This document shows, one piece after another, positions 16,895-26,420 of a DNA stretch of 64,000 bases. The notes below the pieces were generated by a model, which did not search any database, was not told where the DNA came from, and worked only from the letters and a program-made list of their open reading frames with translations. Made by a program: the position numbers and the translations under genes. Each line of letters begins with the position of its first letter. Within the stretch, counting starts at the first letter, position 1. The stretch covers positions 62,001 to 126,000 of the forward strand of contig CAVZMO010000008.1 of NCBI GenBank assembly GCA_963776195.1, written 5' to 3'. The DNA comes from CAVZMO01 sp963776195. Its GTDB lineage: Bacteria > Nitrospirota > Thermodesulfovibrionia > Thermodesulfovibrionales > SM23-35.

Positions 16895-18784
16895 TCACAC
16901 AGCGGAAATGTGGTCATGGACCATACCTACCTTAGTCTCTTCTTTTGAGATCGGAGGAATAGTAAAGGAGAAAGTACTGCCTTTCCCCGGTTCACTCTCA
17001 ACCCATATTCTGCCACCGTGATATTCCACAATCTGCTTGCAGATCGAGAGACCGAGTCCCGTGCCTGTCGGTTTATCAGTGAGGGTGTCTCCCGCCTGTC
17101 TGAATTTTTCAAAAACCTTTTCCCTGTCAACTTCAGCGATTCCCATGCCCGTATCGATTACACTGACAATGATCTCACTGCCGGTTTTCCTGACCCTGCA
17201 TGTCACAGAACCTCTTTCCGTAAATTTTACGGCATTTGATAAAAGATTAATGACTACCTGAATTAATCTGTCTCTGTCTCCTATGACTTCCGGCAATCCG
17301 TCCTCAATATCGTTGATAAGAGGGAGCCTTTTTTGTTCAAAGAGCGCTGAAGAAGCGCCGATACCACGTTCAATTATATCAGATAGCCGGAATTTTTCCA
17401 TCTTCCATTCCACTTTTCCCGCCTCTAATTTCGATATATCAAGGACATCGTTTATCAGCGCCGTGAGCCTCTCTCCCTCCGATAAAATAATCTCAAGATT
17501 TTCTTTTACGCGTCCAATCGACTTCACGATATTCCTATTTTGGGAAATATCAAATTGTGGGAATATATCCCCGTTGAGTTTTTTCTTGATGACCTCCGTA
17601 AATCCACGTATAGAAGTCAAAGGCGTTCTCAGTTCATGAGACACCGTAGATATGAAATCCGTCTTCATACGATCGACTTCTTTTTCAGAGGTGATATCTC
17701 TTATAAGAATTACCGATCCTATGCCCTTCTCTTCCGACTGAAAAATGTCCTTGTGGATGCCGGTCGCCACCGCCTTTCCTATCCTGCCATGCGCGAGCCC
17801 GATCTCGGAGGTGAAGACCTGTTCCGTGAAATTTCCGGTATTTTCTACAACCGCAGCCAGCCCGGAGCCAAATACGGTTTTGCAATTCTTGCCGATCATA
17901 TCAGCTTCCCTGAGATCGAACATATACGAGAGTGCGGGATTGACATGAGTAATGACGCCATCGGTATCGGTGACGAGAAGCCCGTCCGCCATGTTGTCTA
18001 TGACGGCGGTCAGATAGGCGAGGGTATTCTGGAGTTCGACTATCGCATCATTTATTGCCTGTTCATATCTGTCAAAGACCTCGTGAAGATCCGTTGCCAT
18101 GGATTTCATCGTATCGGCTAACAGACCTATCTCATCGGTCGATTCGATATCAACTGCGGAGGAAAAGTCATGAGACGCCAGTTTTTTTGCATATTCCGTA
18201 AGTTTGTTCAAAGGTTGAGAGACTTTGTTGACAAATATGTAAGCCATCGCGATACTGAGAAGAAAAATGATCGAGAGAAGATACAATTGTCTTATCATTG
18301 CCGATTTCATCTGGGACATGATAATCCCTTTATCCATTCCGACATGGACAAACCCGATTGCTCCCTGCAATATGGGAGCCGATATGTCTATAAAATCACC
18401 CTTACCCCGGATGCGCAGGTCCTGAATCTTTGCGACGGTCTTCGTTTTTTCGCTCTTGATTATTATTATCTCTTCGGGCACGCTGGGCACAAAGGTGTGC
18501 GATATTATCTCTCCCTGGGCGTCAACGACAAAGACATAGGAGACCCCGATTATTTCAAGAAACTGGTCTATCATCGCCTGGACCGTCGACGCATCCCGGT
18601 TGAGAATAGTTTCAACACTCGAACCGGCAATACTTTTTGCTATAGCAGTACCCTTACTTTTATACTCTTCCGTCAGGTCCTTGTAGAGATTCCATCCTGA
18701 AGAGATCGCGATTGTGACAGCTATGACTGCAAAGAGGACTATAATAATAAAAAGGGTCTTTTTAAAGAGCTTTGACACTATCAT
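16895..18784 (-). CDS. Membrane sensor histidine kinase (HAMP-PAS-HisKA-HATPase)
   Basis: About 629 residues. Transmembrane helix near 10-32, an extracytoplasmic sensor segment, a second helix near 165-190, HAMP, coiled coil, PAS (VIDNMADGLLVTDTDG), HisKA with the phospho-acceptor in FISTVSHELRTPL, and HATPase with N-box NLLSNAVKF, DTGMGI and GTGLGLSICK. Start taken at ATG 18784, which overlaps the stop of the upstream binding-protein gene (ATGA) and has AGGTGG before it; a GTG at 18793 is possible. Probably receives the signal from the co-encoded binding protein. Confidence 0.92.
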   Translation of the reverse strand: MIVSKLFKKTLFIIIVLFAVIAVTIAISSGWNLYKDLTEEYKSKGTAIAKSIAGSSVETILNRDASTVQAMIDQFLEIIGVSYVFVVDAQGEIISHTFVPSVPEEIIIIKSEKTKTVAKIQDLRIRGKGDFIDISAPILQGAIGFVHVGMDKGIIMSQMKSAMIRQLYLLSIIFLLSIAMAYIFVNKVSQPLNKLTEYAKKLASHDFSSAVDIESTDEIGLLADTMKSMATDLHEVFDRYEQAINDAIVELQNTLAYLTAVIDNMADGLLVTDTDGVITHVNPALSYMFDLREADMIGKNCKTVFGSGLAAVVENTGNFTEQVFTSEIGLAHGRIGKAVATGIHKDIFQSEEKGIGSVILIRDITSEKEVDRMKTDFISTVSHELRTPLTSIRGFTEVIKKKLNGDIFPQFDISQNRNIVKSIGRVKENLEIILSEGERLTALINDVLDISKLEAGKVEWKMEKFRLSDIIERGIGASSALFEQKRLPLINDIEDGLPEVIGDRDRLIQVVINLLSNAVKFTERGSVTCRVRKTGSEIIVSVIDTGMGIAEVDREKVFEKFRQAGDTLTDKPTGTGLGLSICKQIVEYHGGRIWVESEPGKGSTFSFTIPPISKEETKVGMVHDHISAV

Positions 18785-20074
18785 TTGCGCCACCTGTTCC
18801 AGTCCCTAAGGGGAACAAAACGCCCTTTTTCGAATGTCGTATAATAGACCTTGTTCAATCCCTGATGCTTGTTTTTGCCGAATGAAACCTTTGCATCTAT
18901 CCCTATATCAAGGTCTTTAATATTTTCAACTACTTCTTTAATATGGGACTTCTCGGGGTTTTTTCCCATCCTCTTGAGTATCTCCACAAGGAGCTTGGCG
19001 TTAAGAAATCCTTCAAACCCGACAAAGCTGTATCTGAGAGGTTTGTATCCTTCCTCAGTAAGACTCTGCGGAGCCGTCGGATTATATTTGTCCATCAGTT
19101 CTCTGTACTGTCTCACGGCTGGAAATGACATATCTTCATAACTCGGAACAACCTGGGAATTCATCAGATTAAATGTATAGTCCTTTCCCTTTTCTTTGCC
19201 CGTCTTCAGTAAAAGATTCATTAAAAACTCATTCCCCACAAAGGATACATTTGCGATCGGTACGTTCCAGCCGGCATCTCTCGCATCTCTGATAAAGGCG
19301 GCGCAAGCGGCATATGCGCCGATAGAGATAACGGCATCTGCACCAGACTTTTTAAGAAGTTCGACCTGTTTTTCAAGACTTTCCGTATATTGTGTCCCTC
19401 TTTTGTATGTTGCCTCTCCGACAATCTTGGTCCCGTGCTTTGCCAGGGTCATCCTTACCCCGTTCCATCCGCTCCGTCCATAGGCATCGGCCTGATAGAA
19501 AACGGCGATCTTCTTTCGGCCGATGCTTACCAGATGGTTGACCAATCCCTCTGTCTCTTGATGATAGGACGCCCTCAGATTAAAGACGAATACGTCGTAC
19601 GGCGGCTGTCTGTGAGGTTGAGCACCCGTAAAAGGAAAAAAGAGATACATATACTTGTCACTGTAGCTTTTTAAAATGGGTAGCACCCTTGTGACTGTGG
19701 GAGTCCCCACATAATCGAAGAGGAGAAAGACTTTGTCTTTCTCGATGAGTTTTATGGTATTTTCGATCGCGGGTATCGGATTATACCCGTCGTCATATGC
19801 CTGTATTCGGATCTTTTTGCCACTGAACACCGCCTAAGCTGTTAATATAATCCAGATATGCCATCGAGCCCCTGTAAAGCTCTGTACCAAGACCTCCGGT
19901 TGGTCCCTTAAAAGCCGCCGACATGCCTATGTTAAGATCTTCCGCGACAACATTCTTCAGAGGAAAGAATGATATGAGGATGCAGAGAAGAAATACATAA
20001 AAAAAGGTACCTTTTACCGGTGTACTTGAAGATGGGGTTGTTTGAATACCATGATTGACACTGTCAGGGATCAT
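18781..20074 (-). CDS. Branched-chain-amino-acid-type periplasmic binding protein (frameshifted in this sequence)
   Basis: Type-1 periplasmic binding protein of the LivJ/HAAT class, about 430 residues in all. The N-terminal part (20074 down to about 19830) carries a signal anchor (hydrophobic run ending VVAEDLNIG) and the typical ISFS-like GMSAAFKGPTGGLGTELYRG. The frame then shifts around 19825-19835, at GTGTTCAG, where one T fewer would rejoin the rest, from SGKKIRIQAYDDGYNP to RDWNRWRK. No permease or ATPase genes follow; instead the stop overlaps the histidine kinase gene. I infer a sensory binding protein feeding the kinase and a consensus error rather than a dead gene. Confidence 0.82.
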
Positions 20075-20090
20075 ATCTATCCAACATTAT

Positions 20091-20315
20091 CTAGAATTGC
20101 ACCTCACAGCGTTTCACACCGTCACCTTCATCCCTCAACCAAAGGAGGACTTTGTTATTGCGGCGACACCAGTTCTTCACATCATTTTCGAAAGTGGAAC
20201 AATCGGCTACGACTTCGAGAACATCGCCTTTTTTTAATTTTAATGCCTTGATCGTCATCTGGATTGTCGGCTGCGGACATTTCAATCCTTTAGCATCGAG
20301 TAAAACTACTGACAT
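20091..20315 (-). CDS. TusA/SirA-family sulfurtransferase-like protein
   Basis: A 74-residue protein of the TusA fold. It starts at ATG 20315 behind AAGGAGG and shows the CPxP motif (KGLKCPQPTIQ) with the persulfide cysteine, followed by LEVVADCSTFENDV and a second cysteine in the NWC region. These proteins carry sulfane sulfur in thiouridylation or dissimilatory sulfur metabolism; which applies here is not shown. A third cysteine near the C terminus (KRCEV) is seen in the YedF/TusA-like subgroup. Confidence 0.85.
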   Translation of the reverse strand: MSVVLLDAKGLKCPQPTIQMTIKALKLKKGDVLEVVADCSTFENDVKNWCRRNNKVLLWLRDEGDGVKRCEVQF

Positions 20316-20554
20316 GCGTATACCTCCTTGAAGAACGCTTTTTGTGGCCAAATTGACGTTTCAGTCACATTATAAAGCAATCGCACATATAATAAAAAGC
20401 ACAAAATATCAACACAATCCGGATTATGTCATCCCCGGGGCATGTCGGATATCAGCAGTTTGTGGTAGTTTTCCTTGACAGTTTGTTTGTCGAGAATATA
20501 AAATGTCTCGCATTTCCCGGAAGTCTCGTAAATTTTGAATAGTGAATAATTCAG

Positions 20555-21439
20555 ATGACTGGAAACGTTTTAAATACTGAATTCCCCGATATCGACCTTC
20601 TCAGACGCGGCAAGGTGAGGGACATTTATGACCTTGGCGAGCATCTGCTTCTCGTAGTCACCGATAGGATTTCAGCCTTTGATGTCGTTCTTCCCGACGG
20701 GATACCCGGTAAGGGAAGAGTTTTAACGCAGATATCAATCTTCTGGTTCAAGCAGATGGAGGAAATCGTACGCAATCACATTGAAACCACCGATGTGAAA
20801 ACTTTTCCCGAGAAACTGCAGAGATATGCGGGTATCCTGGAAGGAAGAAGCATGCTCGTAAAGAAGACGAGACCAATACCTGTTGAATGCATCGTGAGAG
20901 GGTATTTATCGGGAAGCGGCTGGAAGGAGTATAAAGAGACGGGAATGGTCTGTGGCATTAAGCTGCCGGAAGGACTTGTTGAATCCTCCAGACTTGCGGA
21001 GCCGATATTTACGCCGAGCACAAAGGCAGACGAGGGGCATGATGTCAATATATCCATTGCTGAGGTGCAAGAAATTATCGGTGTTGCTCTCGCCGAAAAA
21101 TTGAGGGATACGAGCCTGCGAATATATTCCAGGGCAAGACAAATAGCAGAGCAAAGGGGCATCATAATAGCCGATACCAAATTTGAATTCGGCTTATACG
21201 GTGATGAGTTCATGATTATCGACGAGATTCTGACTCCCGACTCGTCGCGTTTCTGGTCTTTGAAGGATTATGTTCCCGGAAGGAGCCAGGACAGCTATGA
21301 CAAACAGATTGTGAGAGACTACCTTCTCACCCTCGACTGGAATAAAACATATCCGGGTCCTGCCCTGCCGAAAGAAATAGTAGAGAAGACGGCCATGAGA
21401 TATAGGGAAATTCTCAAGATAATTACTGGCCGGGAATAA
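20555..21439 (+). CDS. purC: SAICAR synthase
   Basis: ATP-dependent joining of CAIR and aspartate in purine synthesis. 294 residues, the longer (yeast/plant-like) version. Typical motifs: RRGKVRDIYDLG at the start, TDRISAFDVVLPDGIPGKG, RGYLSGSGWKEY, ADEGHDVNIS and KFEFG. purD lies far away at 55.6 kb, so purine genes are scattered. Confidence 0.96.
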   Translation: MTGNVLNTEFPDIDLLRRGKVRDIYDLGEHLLLVVTDRISAFDVVLPDGIPGKGRVLTQISIFWFKQMEEIVRNHIETTDVKTFPEKLQRYAGILEGRSMLVKKTRPIPVECIVRGYLSGSGWKEYKETGMVCGIKLPEGLVESSRLAEPIFTPSTKADEGHDVNISIAEVQEIIGVALAEKLRDTSLRIYSRARQIAEQRGIIIADTKFEFGLYGDEFMIIDEILTPDSSRFWSLKDYVPGRSQDSYDKQIVRDYLLTLDWNKTYPGPALPKEIVEKTAMRYREILKIITGRE

Positions 21440-21487
21440 CCTTCATAATAAGCCTGTCTTATTGCACTAAAATCATTATGAGTCTGC

Positions 21488-21507
21488 ACCCCGAAGGGGT
21501 TTAATTT
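21488..21507 (+). terminator. Weak hairpin after purC
   Basis: ACCCC (21488-21492) and GGGGT (21496-21500) enclose GAA and are followed by a short T-rich tract (TTAATTT). Only five base pairs, so a weak terminator at best. Confidence 0.35.
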
Positions 21508-21602
21508 ACCTTGAAACAACAGTGTATCTGTTATAATTAAAAATTATTGCCGGTGGTCTGACGCCGATACATCCGCGATACTCATTATTGAGGAGAAGTG
21601 TT

Positions 21603-23228
21603 ATGTCCATAGCAGAAAAGGTTAGATCGATATTTTCTGAGGAAGATAAAATCCCCGCGGAATTTCGCCTGAAAAGTCCGGTTTTCCAAAAGGAATATCT
21701 TGTCAACGGAGAATCGCGCGTGTGGAACGGTGCAATGCAGGAAGTTTTTTCCCCCATCTGGTTAAATACTCCTGCAGGTCTTTCTCAAAAAGTGGTCGGG
21801 AGTTATCCACTGCTGACAGAAAGAGAAGCTCTCGATGCCCTTGAAGCAGCTGTTCATGCTTATCAGAGCGGAAGAGGGCTCTGGCCGACGATGCCGGTTT
21901 GCGAAAGGATCAGGTGCGTCGAAGAATTTTCCGAAAAAATGCAGGAGAAAAAAGACGAAATCACACATCTTTTGATGTGGGAAATCGGCAAGTCCTATCA
22001 GGAATCCGAAAGGGAGTTCGACAGGACGGTGGATTACGTAAGGAATACGATCGAAGTACTGAAAGACCTTGACCGTACTTCCTCACGATTTGTTGCAGAA
22101 CAGGGCATAATCGGACAAATACGCAGGGCGCCGTTAGGGGTCGTTCTCTGTATGGGGCCCTTTAATTTTCCCTTAAATGAAACCTTTTCAACGCTCATCC
22201 CTGCACTGATAATGGGTAATACCCTTATCTTTAAACCCCCAAAGATCGGGGTGCTTCTCCATTATCCTTTGTTGAAAGTATTCCGGGACACTTTTCCGCC
22301 CGGCGTAATCAATATTGTATACGGAGACAGCAGTGAAGTGATAACCCCGATTATGTTGTCCGGCAAAATAGACGTTCTCGCCTTTATCGGATCGAGCAAG
22401 GTTGCGGAGATCTTAAAAAGCCAACATCCGAAATCCCACAGGTTGCGTTCTGTTCTCGGTCTTGAGGCCAAGAACACGGCTATCGTTCTTCCCGATGCAG
22501 ATATGGACTCGACGGTACGGGAATGTGTAAGGGGAAGTCTTTCATTCAATGGTCAGCGTTGCACCGCACTGAAGATATTGTTCGTCCATTCTCGGGTTGC
22601 CGGCACATTTCTCGAAAGATTTATTGATGAAATGGAGAAACTGAAATTCGGTATGCCCTGGGAGGAAGGTGTTACGATAACCCCGCTGCCGGAACCGGAC
22701 AAAACAGCATACCTGAAGGGTCTTGTTGAAGATGCCCAACGGTTAGATGCGAAAATAATGAATGCATACGGCGGGACTATAAACAAGACCTTTTTCTATC
22801 CTGCGTTACTCTATCCGGTAAATTCAAGGATGAGGGTTTACCATGAAGAGCAATTCGGTCCGGTGGTGCCTGTTGTGCCGTTCGATGATACTGAGACGCC
22901 GATACAATACATAATCGAGTCCAGCTACGGGCAACAGGTGAGCATATTCGGAAAAGATGCCGATGTCATTGCGAAGCTCGTCGACGTCTTGGTCAATCAG
23001 GTTTGCAGAGTCAATATAAACAGCATGTGTCAGCGCGGTCCCGATATTTTCCCTTTTGCCGGAAGAAAAGATTCAGCAAAAGGGACGCTTTCGGTTAAGG
23101 ATGCCCTGAGGATTTTCTCGATAAGAACGATCGTTGCTGCAAAAGATAGAGAGGCCAATAAAGAAATACTCACAAAGATCGTGAAAGAACGCAAATCCAA
23201 TTTTCTTTCATCGGACTTTGCTTCGTAA
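21603..23228 (+). CDS. gapN: NADP-dependent glyceraldehyde-3-phosphate dehydrogenase (aldehyde dehydrogenase family)
   Basis: Non-phosphorylating oxidation of glyceraldehyde-3-phosphate to 3-phosphoglycerate, producing NADPH without ATP. 541 residues of ALDH fold: MGPFNFPLNE cofactor-binding segment, GSSKVAEIL loop, catalytic glutamate in GLEAKNTAIV and catalytic cysteine in FNGQRCTALK. The FNGQRCTALK form is characteristic of plant-like GapN. Start at 21603, with AGGAG at 21591-21595. Convergent with tolC, only 12 bases between stops. Confidence 0.88.
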   Translation: MSIAEKVRSIFSEEDKIPAEFRLKSPVFQKEYLVNGESRVWNGAMQEVFSPIWLNTPAGLSQKVVGSYPLLTEREALDALEAAVHAYQSGRGLWPTMPVCERIRCVEEFSEKMQEKKDEITHLLMWEIGKSYQESEREFDRTVDYVRNTIEVLKDLDRTSSRFVAEQGIIGQIRRAPLGVVLCMGPFNFPLNETFSTLIPALIMGNTLIFKPPKIGVLLHYPLLKVFRDTFPPGVINIVYGDSSEVITPIMLSGKIDVLAFIGSSKVAEILKSQHPKSHRLRSVLGLEAKNTAIVLPDADMDSTVRECVRGSLSFNGQRCTALKILFVHSRVAGTFLERFIDEMEKLKFGMPWEEGVTITPLPEPDKTAYLKGLVEDAQRLDAKIMNAYGGTINKTFFYPALLYPVNSRMRVYHEEQFGPVVPVVPFDDTETPIQYIIESSYGQQVSIFGKDADVIAKLVDVLVNQVCRVNINSMCQRGPDIFPFAGRKDSAKGTLSVKDALRIFSIRTIVAAKDREANKEILTKIVKERKSNFLSSDFAS

Positions 23229-23240
23229 AAAGTTGTTGGA

Positions 23241-24569
23241 CTATAAATCTCCTACCGCGTATTTCAGGCGAATATTTGCCGTTACGGCGTCATAGATTGC
23301 AGTGTAATAGTTGCTGTAACTTCTGGTACGGAGGGTTTCCGCATCGAGGACCTCGGTGTTGGTTCCGACTCCTTCACGATACCGGTCCTTCACGACCTTT
23401 AGGTTCTCCTCTGCCTGTGCCACAGCATCGCGGGTCACATCAATGCGTTTCAGCGTCTCTTCAATATCAAGATATGCCTGCCTGACCTGTAAGGCTATTA
23501 TTGAAGCAGTGTCATTACGGAAATTGGTTATGGAATCGGCCTTTTGGAGCAGCGCACTGGCGTTGTGCCGTGTTATGCCGCCGTCAAAAAGTTCCCATTT
23601 CAGACCAACGGTGGCAGACCACAGATCTTGAAATACCTGATATTTATTCTGCTGGTAATTATAACCCCCCGAGAGGGCGAGTTGAGGCAATGTGGATGAA
23701 CGCAGAGTGGCGGCCTGGAAACGCAATACCTGCGCCTGCTCGGACAACGAAATCAACTCAGGACGCATATGCAATGCCTTGCTGGTCAAATCCTCTATTT
23801 TTGTCTTCACCGGTTCTGCGGACAGGTCATCGATTTTAACCTCCTGGTCAAGCCGGCGTCCCAATAGTCTGTTATAAGAAGCGTTGGCAATATTTAAATT
23901 ATTAAGCGATTGGGTAAGCCGTTGACGCGCATCGGCGAGGGAAACCTGGGACGCCAGAAGATCATTTTTCGTAACCATGCCCTGTTCATAGAAATTGGTC
24001 ACATCTTTGGAATGGGCAGACAGAGCGGCAACATTACTTTCCGTTACCTCAACCCCGCGTTTCGACCGCAATATTCCCAGATAAGCCTCCGCAACACTCA
24101 GTTTGACATCCAGGATGGTTTTCTTTTCGTCTTGAATTGCGGTATTTAAGCCTGAACTCGCGGCGTCGATGCCATTAGTGATACGCCCGCTCGTAAAAAG
24201 CGGGATGGATAACGTAGTCTTGTAAGTTAAACTTTTGTCTTCTGCGGTAGGCAGTTCTTTAAAGGGGAAGTGAGGGTTGTTAATCGCTGCAGTAGGTGCG
24301 TGATTAAGAACCGTGTAACCGCTTTCGATAGCGACAGAGGGGAGGCGCTCGGCTTTAACCGCCGCAAGAGTCTGTCTGTTTGATTCCACATTCTTACGGC
24401 TTGCCTCTAATCGTTGATCGGCAGTAAGTGCTGTTTTCCAGGCGTCCTCAAGTGTTTCGGCAAATACGGCAGATGAAGTTAAGAATAGGGCAGCCAACAA
24501 AGAGAGAGCAGTATATGTTATAGAAATATGATAACGTTGTACACGATTTAACAATAATTTTTTATCCAT
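23241..24569 (-). CDS. TolC-family outer-membrane efflux protein
   Basis: A 442-residue outer-membrane channel with a signal peptide (hydrophobic core before SSAVFAETLEDAW). Two outer-membrane-efflux repeats, each with a beta part and a long helical hairpin, are seen; the second includes QNKYQVFQDLWSATVGLKWELFDGG and the conserved YREGVGTNTEVLDA close to the end. Partner pump genes are not in the window. Its presence argues for a two-membrane cell. Confidence 0.92.
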   Translation of the reverse strand: MDKKLLLNRVQRYHISITYTALSLLAALFLTSSAVFAETLEDAWKTALTADQRLEASRKNVESNRQTLAAVKAERLPSVAIESGYTVLNHAPTAAINNPHFPFKELPTAEDKSLTYKTTLSIPLFTSGRITNGIDAASSGLNTAIQDEKKTILDVKLSVAEAYLGILRSKRGVEVTESNVAALSAHSKDVTNFYEQGMVTKNDLLASQVSLADARQRLTQSLNNLNIANASYNRLLGRRLDQEVKIDDLSAEPVKTKIEDLTSKALHMRPELISLSEQAQVLRFQAATLRSSTLPQLALSGGYNYQQNKYQVFQDLWSATVGLKWELFDGGITRHNASALLQKADSITNFRNDTASIIALQVRQAYLDIEETLKRIDVTRDAVAQAEENLKVVKDRYREGVGTNTEVLDAETLRTRSYSNYYTAIYDAVTANIRLKYAVGDL

Positions 24570-24832
24570 CCCTTTTACCCTCTCGAAATGTGATCTTTAT
24601 ATTTTTCGTCTTGTAAGTCTAATTTACAATACGAACATTGTCAATTATAATCTCTCCTTAATATGCCGATAGAGTACATAAACCTTTGCCGGGATTAACA
24701 TTGCGGACGCCGGTATTCAACTGTATTAGCAATTGGAATAAATGACCAATTTATGTTAAAGCTTTTTTAGCTAAACTCTCTCAGGTTGCTTTTTTAGGGG
24801 TCGCCGCATCCGACCCCGCCAAATTCCATCTA

Positions 24833-24876
24833 TTGTCATTTATGGTCGATTACTGATAATATCGTTATATGATATT
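24833..24876 (+). promoter_or_regulatory. higBA promoter and inverted-repeat operator
   Basis: TTGTCA (24833-24838) and GATAAT (24855-24860), 16 bases apart, form a good sigma70 promoter. AATATC (24858-24863) and GATATT (24871-24876) are an inverted repeat with a seven-base centre that overlaps the -10 and the toxin start codon, the expected place for autorepression by HigA. Transcription would begin only a few bases before the ATG. Confidence 0.55.
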
Positions 24877-25156
24877 GTCGTTCAGGGACGAGGAAACGGA
24901 ATTAATATGGCGGGGGAAGTTCTCAAAGAGGATCAAGCTCCCCACGAATCTTCACAACTTGGCAAGACGAAAACTTAGAATGATTGCGGCTGCGGTGACA
25001 CTTGAAACGTTGAGAGTTCCTCCGAACAACAGGCTCGAAGCTTTAAAGGGAGATAGGAAAAGGCAATGGAGCATTCGCATTAACGACCAGTGGCGTATTT
25101 GTTTTGAATGGCAAAACGGAAGCTCCCATAACGTTGAGATAACCGATTATCATTAA
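24869..25156 (+). CDS. higB: HigB-like toxin (RelE/ParE fold)
   Basis: A 95-residue toxin of the plasmid-maintenance killer group: starts MILSFRDEETELIW, has KLPTNLHNLARRKLRMI and the RLEALKGDRKRQWSIRINDQWRICFEW core with the basic residues used for mRNA cleavage on the ribosome. Toxin-first order and 12-base spacing to the antitoxin are typical of higBA. The start codon lies inside the promoter-operator. Complete, so probably active. Confidence 0.93.
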   Translation: MILSFRDEETELIWRGKFSKRIKLPTNLHNLARRKLRMIAAAVTLETLRVPPNNRLEALKGDRKRQWSIRINDQWRICFEWQNGSSHNVEITDYH

Positions 25157-25168
25157 AGGAGCGCAAAG

Positions 25169-25489
25169 ATGAGACACTTGAAGAACATTCATCCAGGAGA
25201 GGTCTTACAGGAAGAGTTTCTGGTACCGATGGGGATATCTGTTTACCGGCTCGCCAAGGAAACGGGCCTATCCCCGACACGGCTCGGGCAGATCATCAGA
25301 GGTAAACGTGGCATTACCGCTGAAACTGCTATTAAAATCGGGTTCTTCCTGAATACTGGCCCCGAGTTCTGGATGAACCTGCAATCGCTGTATGATATTG
25401 AAGAAGCTGAAAGGCTCTATAGCAAAGAGGTCAAAGCAATACATCCTTATTCCCAGACGGATCGGGCAGCCGAAGTGGCATGTAAATAG
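25169..25489 (+). CDS. higA: HigA-like antitoxin (XRE-type HTH)
   Basis: A 106-residue antitoxin and repressor. The HTH covers VYRLAKETGLSPTRLGQIIRGKRGITAETAIKIG, followed by GPEFWMNLQSLYD, the HigA signature. It neutralises HigB and should bind the operator upstream of higB. The C terminus (YSQTDRAAEVACK) runs up to the edge of the TOTE remnant and may be slightly altered compared with typical HigA. Confidence 0.92.
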   Translation: MRHLKNIHPGEVLQEEFLVPMGISVYRLAKETGLSPTRLGQIIRGKRGITAETAIKIGFFLNTGPEFWMNLQSLYDIEEAERLYSKEVKAIHPYSQTDRAAEVACK

Positions 25490-25740
25490 TGAAGAGAACA
25501 ATGATTCTGTAAAACCGCTGCGCCTATGGAAGCAAGATGTTCAAAAACGTGTGTTTTGTGAGAAGTTATCCAAACCAAGGATAAAGTGTTCAGATTGCGA
25601 AAACCGCGAGCTTATTTCTTTAACAAAGGATGTAATCCAACACCATCTTACATAGTTGACGAATGCCACCATGTTTCAGCTTTCAGTTTCGAACAGGTGC
25701 TAAGGCAGGTGAAAGCCAAATATGTCAATGATTCAAAAAT
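25490..25740 (+). pseudogene. Remnant of a TOTE-type primase-helicase gene
   Basis: Two short coding fragments are stitched together. In one frame (to the stop at 25655) residues read VFCEKLSKPRIKCSDCENRE followed by LISLTKDVIQHHL, which matches, from memory, the archaeo-eukaryotic-primase part of TOTE conflict-system proteins (KCxxCxNRxxxxLTxxVIxxHL). In another frame, from 25649, YIVDECHHVSAFSFEQVLRQ and VKAKYV match the DEAD-box helicase part of the same large protein. The several hundred residues between them are gone, so this is an internally deleted, dead copy. Nothing else of the operon remains. Confidence 0.6.
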
Positions 25741-26276
25741 TATCTGAGTCTCAATTTACGAAATATGATTCCGAGATACTTATTTAGTGGATTACTCCTT
25801 TTCAAAAAGGGAATAACAGGATGTTTTCTTATCCCAAGCTTAGTCAATTCATCGATAATTTGCTGATTTACTTCAAACTTCAAGCCTTCCCTGAATATCT
25901 TTACCGCATCTGCTTTTCTTTTTAAAAGGTGATATATCCGGCCAAGGTTTAGATAAAGTAGAGTGTTTTGAGGTTCTTTTTTTATGGCTTCCGAGCATAA
26001 TGAAATTGCCTTACTGAACTGCCCTCGTTCTTTAGCTATACAAAAAGCATAATAAGAACTGATAAGAGGGCTATTTTCTATATTGAAAGCCTTTTCAAAA
26101 TGGTAGAGAGCAGAAGGTATATTGCCCAGAGTAAAAACTTCTATCGCTTTCTCTAAGAGCCTTTCTGCCTCTATATGGCGGTTTGAATCATCTTCTTTTG
26201 TATCGGAATATATTTGATGAGTTAAGCGCATAGATTTAATGAATATTTCTCTATCAGTTCCTTGGAGATATTCCAA
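25740..26276 (-). CDS. TPR-repeat protein of unknown function
   Basis: A 178-residue cytoplasmic protein. About three tetratricopeptide repeats are seen from residue 40 to 145 (EVFTLGNIPSALYHFEKAF, GQFSKAISLCSEAIKKEP, LGRIYHLLKRKADAVKIF), followed by a conserved-looking tail KHPVIPFLKRSNPLNKYLG. I have seen this tail in TPR proteins of Geobacter- and Nitrospira-type bacteria but know no function. It converges on the TOTE remnant and touches it at 25740. Confidence 0.7.
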   Translation of the reverse strand: MEYLQGTDREIFIKSMRLTHQIYSDTKEDDSNRHIEAERLLEKAIEVFTLGNIPSALYHFEKAFNIENSPLISSYYAFCIAKERGQFSKAISLCSEAIKKEPQNTLLYLNLGRIYHLLKRKADAVKIFREGLKFEVNQQIIDELTKLGIRKHPVIPFLKRSNPLNKYLGIIFRKLRLR

Positions 26277-26420
26277 TAGTCCTTTCTTATCATATTCTCT
26301 TCTTAATAAGCATCTTTTATGCCAAGGAGAACCGTTTTATGACCCATTGATTTTAAAGTAAAAATAGCATCTTATGTCGGCTGAATTGAGGGGATATGAC
26401 AATTTTTGTAAGTTTTGATT
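26277..26420. other. Intergenic region between TPR gene and mod remnant
   Basis: No coding frame or RNA gene recognised. Likely holds the reverse-strand promoter of the TPR gene and leftovers of the accessory insertion. Confidence 0.3.

Noticed and set aside
24797..24817. GGGGTCG/CGACCCC inverted repeat as a terminator
   Set aside because: The T-run lies before, not after, the hairpin on the plus strand and an A-run follows on the minus strand.
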